A DNA stretch of 40,180 nucleotides, from positions 1 to 40,180 of the forward strand of contig JAGHUR010000017.1 in NCBI GenBank assembly GCA_018064745.1, read 5' to 3'. The first letter of the stretch is position 1, and each line of letters begins with the position of its first letter. The notes beneath the pieces were generated by a model that saw nothing but the letters and a program-made list of their open reading frames with translations, searched no databases and was not told where the DNA came from. This stretch comes from Candidatus Fiminaster equi. Lineage in GTDB: Bacteria > Bacillota_I > Bacilli_A > RFN20 > CAG-826. Position numbers and translations under genes: made by a program. Below, one piece after another: positions 1 to 7,191 of this stretch.

Positions 1-18
1 GTAAAAGGTGGCGTAAAT

Positions 19-106
19 TGGTGCCCGGGACCGGACTTGAACCGGTATGAGTTATTCACTCGAGGGATTTTAAGTCCCTTGCGTCTACCAATTTCGCCAC
101 CTGGGC
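19..106 (-). tRNA. tRNA-Leu (anticodon TAA)
   Basis: Class II cloverleaf on the minus strand. The anticodon arm reads GGGACTTAAAATCCC, giving anticodon TAA. There is a long variable arm, a T-arm with GGTTCAAGTCC, discriminator A, and an encoded CCA at 19-21. The acceptor stem has one A-C mismatch. It lies just downstream of tRNA-Lys and probably shares its promoter. Confidence 0.93.
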
Positions 107-112
107 ATTCAG

Positions 113-189
113 TGGTCTCCCGTAGACGATTTGAACGTCCGACCCCTTGATTAAAAGTCGAGTGCTCTAGCCAACTGAGCTAACGGGAG
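113..189 (-). tRNA. tRNA-Lys (anticodon TTT)
   Basis: Minus-strand cloverleaf with acceptor CTCCCGT/ACGGGAG, anticodon loop CTTTTAA (anticodon TTT), discriminator A at 116 and encoded CCA at 113-115. It is the first gene of the Lys-Leu unit driven by the promoter at 221-249. Confidence 0.93.
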
Positions 190-220
190 ATCGTATGCAT
201 TTTTTTCAAAATGCTTTACT

Positions 221-249
221 ATTATACACATGTGAATTATATATGCCAA
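221..249 (-). promoter_or_regulatory. Promoter of tRNA-Lys/tRNA-Leu
   Basis: Minus strand: -35 TTGGCA (244-249), 17-nt spacer, -10 TATAAT (221-226), 31 nt upstream of the tRNA-Lys 5' end. A near-consensus SigA-type promoter. Confidence 0.85.
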
Positions 250-279
250 TACTTTTTTAATAAAAAGTGATTTTGAATA

Positions 280-308
280 TAAAAAAAGCACCAACAAATG
301 GTGTTTTC
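280..308 (-). terminator. Intrinsic terminator after tRNA-Gln
   Basis: Minus strand: CACCA/TGGTG stem extended by A/T pairs past one mismatch, 5-nt loop, then a run of seven T. It separates the Val-Tyr-Gln unit from the Lys-Leu unit. Confidence 0.75.
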
Positions 309-314
309 TTAACT

Positions 315-389
315 TGGTTGGGGTGGCAGGGATCGGACCTGCGAATGTAAGAGTCAAAGTCTTATGCCTTACCACTTGGCTACACCCCA
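315..389 (-). tRNA. tRNA-Gln (anticodon TTG)
   Basis: Minus-strand cloverleaf with acceptor TGGGGTG/CACCCCA, anticodon loop CTTTGAC (TTG), discriminator A and encoded CCA at 315-317. Last gene of the Val-Tyr-Gln unit. Confidence 0.94.
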
Positions 390-394
390 AGAAG

Positions 395-478
395 TGGTGG
401 GCGAGGACAGATTTGAACTGCCGAACCCGAAGGAATTGATTTACAGTCAACCGCGTTTGGCCACTTCGCTACTCGCCC
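395..478 (-). tRNA. tRNA-Tyr (anticodon GTA)
   Basis: Minus-strand class II tRNA. Acceptor GGGCGAG/CTCGCCC is perfectly paired; anticodon loop CTGTAAA gives GTA. It has a variable arm, discriminator A and encoded CCA at 395-397. Confidence 0.94.
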
Positions 479-494
479 ACTTTCACGTTTTTAA

Positions 495-570
495 TGGTGG
501 ATGTTAAGAGGCTCGAACTCCTGACCCCCGCCGTGTAAAGGCGATGCTCTCCCAACTGAGCTAAACATCC
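495..570 (-). tRNA. tRNA-Val (anticodon TAC)
   Basis: Minus-strand cloverleaf with acceptor GGATGTT/AACATCC, anticodon loop TTTACAC (TAC), discriminator A at 498 and encoded CCA at 495-497. First gene of its unit. Confidence 0.93.
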
Positions 571-596
571 ACATTACACACAAAACGTGCTGTATA

Positions 597-624
597 ATTA
601 TATCATTATGATATAGTTAGTCAA
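597..624 (-). promoter_or_regulatory. Promoter of tRNA-Val/Tyr/Gln
   Basis: Minus strand: -35 TTGACT (619-624), 16-nt spacer, -10 TATAAT (597-602). It sits in the short gap after the pgi stop codon, and I see no terminator between pgi and this promoter, so pgi transcripts may read into the tRNAs. Confidence 0.82.
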
Positions 625-631
625 ACAAAAA

Positions 632-1912
632 TTAATAACCTTTTTTACCTAAAAGGCTAAACATGTTTTTCTTATAGATTTCAACGCCTGGTTGATTAAA
701 TGGATTAACACCAAGTAAATATGCAGGCATTGCGCATGTTTTTTCAAAGAAATAGAAGAGATAACCTAAGGTTTCTTCATCAAGTTTTTCAACTTTAATA
801 ACTACGTTAGGAACTTTTGCTGTGTCTGAGTGAGCTGCAAGTGTGCCCTTGAATGCTTTCTCATTAACAAATTCCATATTTTTACCAGCGAGGTAATTTA
901 ATTGATCACCATCATCTTCACATTCTGGAATAATAACTTCATTTTTAGCGTGTTCAACAAACAAGACAGTTTCAAAGAATTTTGGAGTTCCGTCTTGGAT
1001 GAATTGACCAAGTGAGTGAAGGTCTGTTGAGAATGTTGCAGAATCTGGAAGCAATCCTTTGTGTTCTTTGCCTTCTGATTCACCAAATAATTGTTTGAAC
1101 CATTCACCAAGTTGAACAAGTCTTGGTTCATAAGTCACGAACATTTCGACAGCTTTTCCATGTCTGTATTCATAGTCACGAATAACAGCGTATTTGTAAG
1201 CTTCATTTTCTAAAATATTTGGGTTTCTGAGGGTATTTTCAGCGTTTTTCGCGCCTTTTAACAATGCTTTGATATCAATTCCAGCACATGCAATTGGGAA
1301 TAAACCAACTGGTGTAAGAACTGAATAACGACCACCAACATTGCCTGGTAAATCAAAGGTAACATAACCTTCTTTTTCAGCAACATTGTGGAGTGCACCT
1401 TTATGTGAATCTGTTGTTGCAAAAATAGCTTCTTTTGCTTTCTTTTCGCCTAACTTTTTCACAAGTAAATTCTTGAGTAATCTAAATGAGATAGAAGTTT
1501 CTGTTGTTGTTCCTGATTTTGAAATAACATTGACTGCAAACTTCTTATCTTCTAAGTATTTTAATGTCTCTGCGATGTAATCACTGGAGAATGTTTGGCC
1601 CATAAAAATAATTTCTGGTTTTGACATCGGATGTAAACCATTAATTGCTTCAATAGCAGCACGTGCTCCTAAATAGGAACCGCCAATTCCGCAAACAACT
1701 AAAACATCATAGTTCTTGCGAACTTTTTCTGCTTCAGCAATGATTCTGTCGATTTCTTTTTCATCAACATGGCTTGGAAGATCTTCCCAACCAAGGAAAT
1801 CATTTCCTGCGCTTGTTCTTGCATTAATTGCATCGTTAATTTTATTAACTTTCTTTTGATAGGATTTGTAATTAACACCTTTTACTAAGTGTTTGTCGCA
1901 TACTTTAATCAT
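632..1912 (-). CDS. pgi: Glucose-6-phosphate isomerase
   Basis: Cytoplasmic glycolytic enzyme interconverting glucose 6-phosphate and fructose 6-phosphate. The 426-aa length fits the short bacterial PGI family. Visible motifs are the sugar-phosphate isomerase signatures GGSYLGARA (near residue 78), ISKSGTTTET (near 131), GGRYSVLTPVGL, the catalytic-Glu region GESEGK, and NQPGVEIYK near the C-terminus with the catalytic Lys. It is the last gene of a four-gene minus-strand operon. The ATG follows the upstream stop codon by one base, and its ribosome binding site (GAAGG) lies inside the end of the S1-domain gene, which suggests translational coupling. Confidence 0.97.
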   Translation of the reverse strand: MIKVCDKHLVKGVNYKSYQKKVNKINDAINARTSAGNDFLGWEDLPSHVDEKEIDRIIAEAEKVRKNYDVLVVCGIGGSYLGARAAIEAINGLHPMSKPEIIFMGQTFSSDYIAETLKYLEDKKFAVNVISKSGTTTETSISFRLLKNLLVKKLGEKKAKEAIFATTDSHKGALHNVAEKEGYVTFDLPGNVGGRYSVLTPVGLFPIACAGIDIKALLKGAKNAENTLRNPNILENEAYKYAVIRDYEYRHGKAVEMFVTYEPRLVQLGEWFKQLFGESEGKEHKGLLPDSATFSTDLHSLGQFIQDGTPKFFETVLFVEHAKNEVIIPECEDDGDQLNYLAGKNMEFVNEKAFKGTLAAHSDTAKVPNVVIKVEKLDEETLGYLFYFFEKTCAMPAYLLGVNPFNQPGVEIYKKNMFSLLGKKGY

Positions 1913-1913
1913 C

Positions 1914-2276
1914 TTACTTACCTTCTTTCGCTGACTTAATCCATTCTGGTAATTTTTCTTTTAACCCTGAAAAATCGATAAACTCTGGGTCAATTTTAAC
2001 TTTCTTAATACCATTTTTGTGGTATTCTTCTTTTTCTTCTTCGGTAATTTTAGACATAGAAAGTTTTAGGAAACCATCATCTTCAATACCGATGACTTTA
2101 ACTTGATAGGTTTTACCTATTTTGAGATATTTTTTAATATTTCTAATGAAGGTATTAGCAATTTCAGAAATGTGGAGTAAACCTTTCTTTCCATCACTAA
2201 AAATCATAATCGCTCCAAAGTCGCGGATGTTTATGATTGTGCCTTCAATAATGTCGTTAATCTTGTATTCTGTCAT
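1914..2276 (-). CDS. S1-domain RNA-binding protein (CvfD/YugI-like)
   Basis: A 120-aa protein made of one S1 (OB-fold) domain over residues 5-76 (GTIINIRDFGAIMIF, GLLHISEI, VKVIGIEDDGFLKLSMSK) followed by a charged tail. In Firmicutes, single-S1 proteins of this size (CvfD, YugI, general stress protein 13) bind RNA or ribosomes and act post-transcriptionally. The exact role cannot be read from sequence. The start overlaps the ispD stop by 4 nt (ATGA), so the two are translationally coupled. Confidence 0.85.
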   Translation of the reverse strand: MTEYKINDIIEGTIINIRDFGAIMIFSDGKKGLLHISEIANTFIRNIKKYLKIGKTYQVKVIGIEDDGFLKLSMSKITEEEKEEYHKNGIKKVKIDPEFIDFSGLKEKLPEWIKSAKEGK

Positions 2277-2938
2277 TTTATAAATGTCTCCAAATATTTA
2301 ATGTCTTCCACAGTGGTTAGCTTTGCTAATTTCTTACTTCCTGGAATAAGTTTTACTTGAATAAGCATTTTCATAACTAATGAACAATCATCAGTAGCAG
2401 TGGAACCATTTGCTAATTTGTGAGCTTCACTAATGATTCCATATTTGAATGCTTGTGGCGTTTGAACTTTTACTAAACTTGATCTATCAGTCATGCCAAT
2501 AATGTGTTCTTCAAAATCTTGAATTGCAACTGTGTCTTCCATAGGAAGAGAAGTTGTTACAGCACCAAATTCTTTGGCTGCAGCAATTGTTCTATTGATA
2601 ATGTCATCATCAAGCAAAGGACGAGCACCATCATGAATAAGAACAACATCATTTTCTTCAGCTTTTAGCAAAGCTAAACCGTGTTCAACTGAGATTTGTC
2701 TAGTTTCTCCGCCAAGGCAAAGTTTTGCCTTTGGATTGTTTCCGATGTAGTTTTCAATTTCAGATTCATGTTCTTCATTTGTAACAACAACAACTTCATC
2801 AATTGATGAATTATTAAGCAAAGCATCAAGTGGATAAGTGAAAACAGGTTTTCCTTTTAGCAAAAAGACTTGTTTTGAAATATTGCTCTCAAAACGAGTA
2901 GATTTTCCAGCTACTAGAAGGATTGCGAATGTTTTCAT
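2273..2938 (-). CDS. ispD: 2-C-methyl-D-erythritol 4-phosphate cytidylyltransferase
   Basis: Transfers CMP from CTP to MEP in the non-mevalonate isoprenoid pathway. The 221-aa length is typical. Motifs are the N-terminal nucleotide loop LLVAGKSTRF with the following SKQ lysine, VLIHDGARPLLD, PMEDTV, VQTPQAF and TDDCSLV. TarI/CDP-ribitol synthases share this fold and several motifs, so they are the main alternative; no teichoic-acid genes lie nearby. The stop is TGA, which supports standard code use. It lies 5 nt downstream of the HAD phosphatase gene. Confidence 0.85.
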   Translation of the reverse strand: MKTFAILLVAGKSTRFESNISKQVFLLKGKPVFTYPLDALLNNSSIDEVVVVTNEEHESEIENYIGNNPKAKLCLGGETRQISVEHGLALLKAEENDVVLIHDGARPLLDDDIINRTIAAAKEFGAVTTSLPMEDTVAIQDFEEHIIGMTDRSSLVKVQTPQAFKYGIISEAHKLANGSTATDDCSLVMKMLIQVKLIPGSKKLAKLTTVEDIKYLETFIK

Positions 2939-2943
2939 TTTAA

Positions 2944-3795
2944 TTAATCTTCGTCAGGAAGTTCTTTCTTAAGAAGTTCTTCTTCCTCTTGTTTTAATTT
3001 GCTAATTGCAGCTCTACTGTCAATAAAGGCTTTGATTGTTCTATCAAGTTTTGAGCCTTCACGATAGTCTCCAACAGCAGCGTAGTTAATTCTTCCAGCT
3101 TTTAAGAGTTTTTTCATGTTCTCTTTTTCGCCTTTGCCATAAATGGCAATGGAACGTCCGCGACCGTTTTTAACAAGTTGCATACATGGAACGTCAGTCA
3201 TTCCATCCCCCAAATAAATCATGTGGGAATAAGGAATTCTATGAACTGTTTCCTTTTCATTTACTTTTTTGTCATCTGTGATGTCATAGGCACCTTTCGA
3301 GATTCTAAAGAAGTATTGAGTTTTTTGAGTGTAGTTAATTGCAAGTTTTGGCCAAACTGGTTCTTCAGTTTCTGGATCGAAGTAGAATTCACATCCATAC
3401 ATTTCTTTGAATTCTTTGGCAATGCTACAACCCTCTACAATTTCTTTTGTTCCGCTACTTATTAAGTAGTGTTCAACGATAACTCCGTGTTCTTTGCCGT
3501 ATTTATTAATACGTTTGAACCAAGTATCAACACCTGGGAAGAATTCAATATTCTTACCCATTTCATTGAGTAACTTTCTTGTCAAATGGATACCTTTTTC
3601 TTTTGCAAGACGAACCATTGTGTACATGTAAGAGAGAATTCTTTCACATCCAGACTTTTTAGCAAATTCTCCTGTGGCAGCCCAGAATTCATCTGGTGTC
3701 ATGCCAAGTGCTGGAATAAATCCATAGTCTTGCATGTCACTTTTTGACAATGTTGAGTCGAAGTCATACATGATTGCAATAATTGGTTTTTTCAT
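2944..3795 (-). CDS. HAD-superfamily hydrolase (phosphoserine-phosphatase-like)
   Basis: A 283-aa cytoplasmic HAD phosphatase. Motif I is DFDSTLS at residues 11-17 (nucleophile Asp11, acid/base Asp13), motif II is LISSGT, and motif IV is LGDGMTDVPCM with the Mg-binding aspartates. The cap between motifs I and II is helical. The substrate is unknown; a metabolite phosphatase is likely. The C-terminus is a charged helix rich in Glu and Lys. It is the first gene of the operon leading to ispD, the S1 gene and pgi. The start is supported by GAGGTG five nt upstream of the ATG. Confidence 0.87.
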   Translation of the reverse strand: MKKPIIAIMYDFDSTLSKSDMQDYGFIPALGMTPDEFWAATGEFAKKSGCERILSYMYTMVRLAKEKGIHLTRKLLNEMGKNIEFFPGVDTWFKRINKYGKEHGVIVEHYLISSGTKEIVEGCSIAKEFKEMYGCEFYFDPETEEPVWPKLAINYTQKTQYFFRISKGAYDITDDKKVNEKETVHRIPYSHMIYLGDGMTDVPCMQLVKNGRGRSIAIYGKGEKENMKKLLKAGRINYAAVGDYREGSKLDRTIKAFIDSRAAISKLKQEEEELLKKELPDED

Positions 3796-3812
3796 ATAGT
3801 CACCTCGCTTAA

Positions 3813-3841
3813 ACTTTACTAAATAGTAATAATAATGTCAA
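3813..3841 (-). promoter_or_regulatory. Promoter of HAD-ispD-S1-pgi operon
   Basis: Minus strand: -35 TTGACA (3836-3841), 17-nt spacer, -10 TAAAGT (3813-3818). The leader is about 12 nt and contains GAGGTG before the HAD start codon. Confidence 0.82.
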
Positions 3842-3892
3842 ATAATAACAATTGGCAATTTTATATGCCAATTACCTGCAGGTACAAAAGCA

Positions 3893-3922
3893 ACAAAAAA
3901 AGAGAGATAAATCTCTCTTAAT
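3893..3922 (-). terminator. Intrinsic terminator after tRNA-Leu(GAG)
   Basis: Minus strand: AAGAGAGA/TCTCTCTT, 4-nt loop, then a T run. It lies 8 nt past the 3' end of the tRNA. Confidence 0.88.
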
Positions 3923-3929
3923 TATCAAA

Positions 3930-4014
3930 TGGTGCAGTAAGTGAGACTTGAACTCACACGAGTTGCCCCATACGCCCCTCAAACGTACGCGTCTACCAGT
4001 TCCGCCACTACTGC
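3930..4014 (-). tRNA. tRNA-Leu (anticodon GAG)
   Basis: Minus-strand class II tRNA with acceptor GCAGTAG/TTACTGC, anticodon loop TTGAGGG (GAG), long variable arm, T-arm GAGTTCAAGTC, discriminator A and encoded CCA at 3930-3932. It is a single-gene unit with its own promoter and terminator. Confidence 0.92.
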
Positions 4015-4024
4015 AGCGATAAAT

Positions 4025-4053
4025 AATATACTCTTTTCTTTTATTTCTAACAA
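4025..4053 (-). promoter_or_regulatory. Promoter of tRNA-Leu(GAG)
   Basis: Minus strand: -35 TTGTTA (4048-4053), 17-nt spacer, -10 TATATT (4025-4030). It lies between the mgtE stop and the tRNA. Confidence 0.7.
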
Positions 4054-4060
4054 GTAGAAA

Positions 4061-5482
4061 TTACAAAGTGAAGATTAAACTTGCGATTCCAAAGTAAATA
4101 AGCAAGCTTGAAACATCAACAATTGTAGTTAAGAGTGGTTGAGAAACAATTGCTGGATCTTTTTTAATTGCAGCAGCTCCCATTGGAAGTAAAACAGCAA
4201 CCATTTTTGAAAGGAAAATAGCAATTGCAAGGGTACCAGCGACAAGGCCGGATGTCTTGAAAACTTGAGCAGCAAATTCGCCTGTCCAGCAGTTGCCTTG
4301 CCAGATAGAAGCGCCATTGCTTACGATGCCAAAATATTGTTCGATAGAGAACCAAATAAATCCAAAAATCCCTATCAAAACTGCAATAATTGCCGCAGAA
4401 AGTGCCTCTTTTCTGAGAATTTTAAAGAAGTCTTTTGGAGCAAATTCTTTAAGTGCTAAACCACGAATCATGAGGGCGATTGTTTGTCCTCCAGCATTAC
4501 CACCAGTATCCATAATAACTGGAATAAATGCAGCTAAAATTGGAAGCATTGTGAGCTTAGCTTCAAACTTGGACAAAACAAGTGAAGAGAATGTTCCAAG
4601 AATTAAAAGAACAACAATCCAAGGAACACATTTTTTAGCCATTTGACCTACTGATGTTTCAAGGTAAGAATCTTCAAGTGGTGTAACCATTTGTAACTTG
4701 GAGATATCTTCAGTTTGTTCTTCTTCGATAACGTCAACAATATCGTCAATGGTAATAATACCAATCAAACGGCCATCATTATTTAAAACAGCGATGGCGT
4801 TTAAGTCATAACGTTTAACAATGTTAGCAACTTCTTCTTGGTCATCATTGACGTTTACTGTATTGAAGTCTTTGTTCATGATTTCTGATACTTTAGTATC
4901 ACCATCAGCAAAAATTAAGTCATCTAAATCAAGTGTACCGACTAAATTACGTTTTCTATCCATGACGAACAAAGTATAAATTGTTTCTTTGTTTTTACCT
5001 GTTTTTCTAATTTGTCTAATTGCATCATCACAAGAAATGTCGTTTAAAAGGGCAACATACTCTGTTGTCATAATTGAACCAGCAGATTGTTCTTCATAAT
5101 GAAGAAGTCTATTGATTGTTGTTCGTCTTTGTTTATCAACGTTTTTTAAAACTCTGGTAACAACGTTAGCAGGTAATTCTTCAAGGTCGTCAACAATATC
5201 ATCGGTAAATTGTGATTCAAGGATGTCTGCTAATTGATCATCTGAAAGATATTTAACAATTTCTTCTTTAATTTCTGGTGGTAATTCAGTAAAGAATTGA
5301 GCAGTAAATTCTGATTTAACAGTTTTTAAGATAAAGACAATCTTTTTAGGATCTTCCATATCTGCACAGGCTTCAGCTAAGTCGATTTCTGGAACAACCT
5401 CAAAAAGATGTCTAATTTCTTTGACATTTTTGGAGTCGATTAATTGCTCAATTTGAGCAGTTGAAATTAATTCATTTTCCAT
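4061..5482 (-). CDS. mgtE: Magnesium transporter MgtE
   Basis: A 473-aa Mg2+ channel of the MgtE/SLC41 family in the cytoplasmic membrane. The order is an N-terminal MgtE_N helical domain (about 1-125), tandem CBS domains (about 135-258) that sense Mg2+, and five membrane segments from about 285 to the end. The pore signature PVIMDTGGNAGGQT is present. No M-box riboswitch is visible in the 104-nt gap shared with divergent pduL, so control is probably at the protein level through the CBS domains. The start has GGTAGG upstream at a slightly long spacing. Confidence 0.95.
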   Translation of the reverse strand: MENELISTAQIEQLIDSKNVKEIRHLFEVVPEIDLAEACADMEDPKKIVFILKTVKSEFTAQFFTELPPEIKEEIVKYLSDDQLADILESQFTDDIVDDLEELPANVVTRVLKNVDKQRRTTINRLLHYEEQSAGSIMTTEYVALLNDISCDDAIRQIRKTGKNKETIYTLFVMDRKRNLVGTLDLDDLIFADGDTKVSEIMNKDFNTVNVNDDQEEVANIVKRYDLNAIAVLNNDGRLIGIITIDDIVDVIEEEQTEDISKLQMVTPLEDSYLETSVGQMAKKCVPWIVVLLILGTFSSLVLSKFEAKLTMLPILAAFIPVIMDTGGNAGGQTIALMIRGLALKEFAPKDFFKILRKEALSAAIIAVLIGIFGFIWFSIEQYFGIVSNGASIWQGNCWTGEFAAQVFKTSGLVAGTLAIAIFLSKMVAVLLPMGAAAIKKDPAIVSQPLLTTIVDVSSLLIYFGIASLIFTL

Positions 5483-5554
5483 ACTCTGTATCGCCTACCT
5501 GGAAAAGTTTACCTTCTTTTAATAAAAAAAGAAAGCAAAAAGAGTTAAGAGTGA

Positions 5555-5560
5555 TATAAT
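5555..5560 (+). promoter_or_regulatory. Probable -10 box for pduL
   Basis: TATAAT preceded by TGA, 26 nt before the pduL ATG, with no convincing -35. A ribosome binding site, AAAGGAAAG, follows at 5570-5578. Confidence 0.55.
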
Positions 5561-5586
5561 ACTAAACGCAAAAGGAAAGTTAATTT

Positions 5587-6159
5587 ATGAAAAAAATTAT
5601 TGTTGAAACAAGTGCACGTCACATCCACGTCACTCCAGAAGCGCTCGAAATCCTCTGCGGAAAAGGTGCTCAATTAGAAGTTAAAGCTATGCTTTCACAA
5701 CCAGGACAATTCGTTTCTACAACTAGACTCGATTTAGTTGGACCAAAGAAAACAATTTCTGGTGTCTCAATTCTTGGACCATGTAGAAAACTTAATCAAG
5801 TTGAAATTTCTGCTACTGATGCAAGAACTCTTGGAGTTAATGCTCCAGTTAGAGAATCAGGCGATGTCGCAGGCTCTGCTCCAATCAAAATTGTTGGTCC
5901 AGCTGGCGAACTTGAACTCCAAGAAGGCGTTATTGTCGCAAAACGTCACATCCATATGACTCCAGCAGATGCAAAAGAATTTGGTGTTGAAAATGGCCAA
6001 ATCGTTAAGGTTGCAACTGGTTCAGAAGGACGTAAAGTTGTATTCGATGATGTTGTCATCAGAGTACGTGAAGATTTCGCTCTTGCAATGCACATTGATA
6101 CAGATGAATCCAACGCTGGTATGTGTGGCATGAAAGCAGAAGGCGAAATCATTAAATAA
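5587..6159 (+). CDS. pduL: PduL-type phosphate acyltransferase
   Basis: A 190-aa PduL-family phosphotransacylase, which exchanges acyl-CoA and acyl-phosphate (acetyl or propionyl). It has two beta-barrel halves, each with the metal-binding His motif: SARHIHVTP near residue 9 and AKRHIHMTP near residue 120. No microcompartment-targeting extension is visible and there are no shell genes nearby, so a housekeeping role in acetate formation is most likely. In several Firmicutes PduL replaces Pta. Acetate kinase is not in this window. It is probably cotranscribed with the PHP phosphatase 29 nt downstream. Confidence 0.93.
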   Translation: MKKIIVETSARHIHVTPEALEILCGKGAQLEVKAMLSQPGQFVSTTRLDLVGPKKTISGVSILGPCRKLNQVEISATDARTLGVNAPVRESGDVAGSAPIKIVGPAGELELQEGVIVAKRHIHMTPADAKEFGVENGQIVKVATGSEGRKVVFDDVVIRVREDFALAMHIDTDESNAGMCGMKAEGEIIK

Positions 6160-6188
6160 TCGAGAAAATACAGGGATTTTGTGGGAAA

Positions 6189-6968
6189 ATGATTGATTAT
6201 AACTACCACACCCACACATTCAGATGTGGTCACGCAACAGGTACTGAACGCGAATATATTGAAGCTGCAATTGCTTGCGGAATAAAGGTGCTTGGTTTTA
6301 GTGACCACATTATTTTTGAGCATAAAGACGAAAAGTCAAAAGAGAAATTTTACGATTACATAAAAACAATAAATGAATTAAAGGAAGAATATAAAGATAA
6401 AATTGAAATTCATTTAGGGTTTGAATGTGAACATTCTTCTGATCGTGTTGATTATTACAAGTATTTATTAAAAGAAAAGGGAATAGAATACTTAATTCTT
6501 GGTCAGCATTTTGCTCTTGATAAGAAAGGCGAAAAACTTGATTTATTTGAAAATAGTAACAATCGACATAAAATCACAAAATATTATTATAAATTTGTAA
6601 AGAAAGGACTCAAGTCCGGTTTATATTCATATCTTGCTCATCCAGACTTATTTACGCGCGAATATATAGATATAGATAAAACTTATATTAAATATGCTAG
6701 AAAAGTTTGTAATGCCGCAAAGAAATATAATGTTCCAATTGAGATAAATCTCAACGGCCTATATTATAAGAAAACTCGTAATTTGCCAGGTTTAACCTAC
6801 CCATGTGAAACTTTTTTCAAAATTGCAGGAGACGTTGGCAATGATGTCATGGTTGGAATTGATTGCCATGCGCCGGATTTAGTTACAAATGCTGATTTTG
6901 AATGGGCAGAAAATATTATTTCAAAATATAATCTGCATCATATAACTAGATTAGAATTTAAGAAATAA
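6189..6968 (+). CDS. PHP-domain phosphatase (histidinol-phosphatase-like)
   Basis: A 259-aa member of the PHP metal-dependent phosphoesterase family, HisK/HisJ type. The N-terminal metal motif is YHTHTFRCGHA (residues 5-15), followed by GFSDHI, GFECEH, GQHF, LAHPDLF and GIDCHAPD, which supply the usual His/Asp ligands. Family members hydrolyse L-histidinol phosphate, but no other his gene is present here, so another phosphomonoester is possible. The start follows GTGGGA. It sits downstream of pduL in the same orientation. Confidence 0.85.
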   Translation: MIDYNYHTHTFRCGHATGTEREYIEAAIACGIKVLGFSDHIIFEHKDEKSKEKFYDYIKTINELKEEYKDKIEIHLGFECEHSSDRVDYYKYLLKEKGIEYLILGQHFALDKKGEKLDLFENSNNRHKITKYYYKFVKKGLKSGLYSYLAHPDLFTREYIDIDKTYIKYARKVCNAAKKYNVPIEINLNGLYYKKTRNLPGLTYPCETFFKIAGDVGNDVMVGIDCHAPDLVTNADFEWAENIISKYNLHHITRLEFKK

Positions 6969-6997
6969 TTGTATTTAAAACATTGTAAGTATATAAT
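6969..6997 (+). promoter_or_regulatory. Promoter of metK
   Basis: -35 TTGTAT (6969-6974), 17-nt spacer, -10 TATAAT (6992-6997). It starts one base after the preceding stop codon and transcribes the riboswitch leader. Confidence 0.8.
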
Positions 6998-7009
6998 ACG
7001 GACAATCAA

Positions 7010-7119
7010 TCTTATCAAGAACCGAGTAATAAGGAATGTAACAACTCGGTAGCAACTCTCAGAAAAAGGTCTGAGTAAGTGCTCTTCCTTAGCAGTGGCC
7101 CACCCACTGAGCGATAAGA
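7010..7119 (+). ncRNA. SAM-I-like riboswitch aptamer (divergent)
   Basis: Structure seen by hand. P1 is TCTTATC (7010-7016) with GATAAGA (7113-7119). P2 is ACCGAGT (7021-7027) with ACTCGGT (7044-7050). P3 is CTCAGA with TCTGAG (7058-7075). P4 is CAGTGG with CCACTG (7093-7109). S-box-like conserved strings are ATCAAGA after P1, GCAAC after P2 and GTGCTCTTCC in J3/4. A seven-base pseudoknot is possible between TAAGGAA (7030-7036) in the P2 loop and TTCCTTA (7085-7091). The canonical P2 kink-turn sequence is absent. Position directly upstream of metK supports SAM sensing. Confidence 0.8.
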
Positions 7120-7171
7120 GGAAATCACATCAAATTTAAAGTGACTTTCCAAGTGTGGGGAGTCATTTTTT
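7120..7171 (+). terminator. Riboswitch expression platform with terminator
   Basis: Terminator hairpin TGACTTTCC (7142-7150) with GGGGAGTCA (7157-7165), 6-nt loop, then six T. An alternative antiterminator can form between GGAAATCAC (7120-7128) and GTGACTTTCC (7141-7150), one bulged base. This fits SAM-induced transcription termination before metK. Confidence 0.78.
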
Positions 7172-7191
7172 ATTTAGTTGAGGTCGTTAAA

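Noticed and set aside
6-102. Inverted similarity between 6-21 and 87-102 at the window edge
   Set aside because: About 15 of 16 bases match, but one arm is part of the tRNA-Leu D-arm region and the other sits at the truncated edge, so chance or a lost tRNA fragment cannot be told apart.
4293-4646. 117-aa ORF opposite mgtE
   Set aside because: It is antisense to a clear mgtE reading frame, with no ribosome binding site or recognisable family.
5946-6323. 125-aa ORF opposite pduL and the PHP gene
   Set aside because: It spans two well-supported opposite-strand genes and matches nothing; a shadow frame.
7141-7191. GTG start giving metK an extra 17 N-terminal residues
   Set aside because: It lies in the riboswitch terminator hairpin, has no ribosome binding site, and the extension matches no MetK N-terminus.
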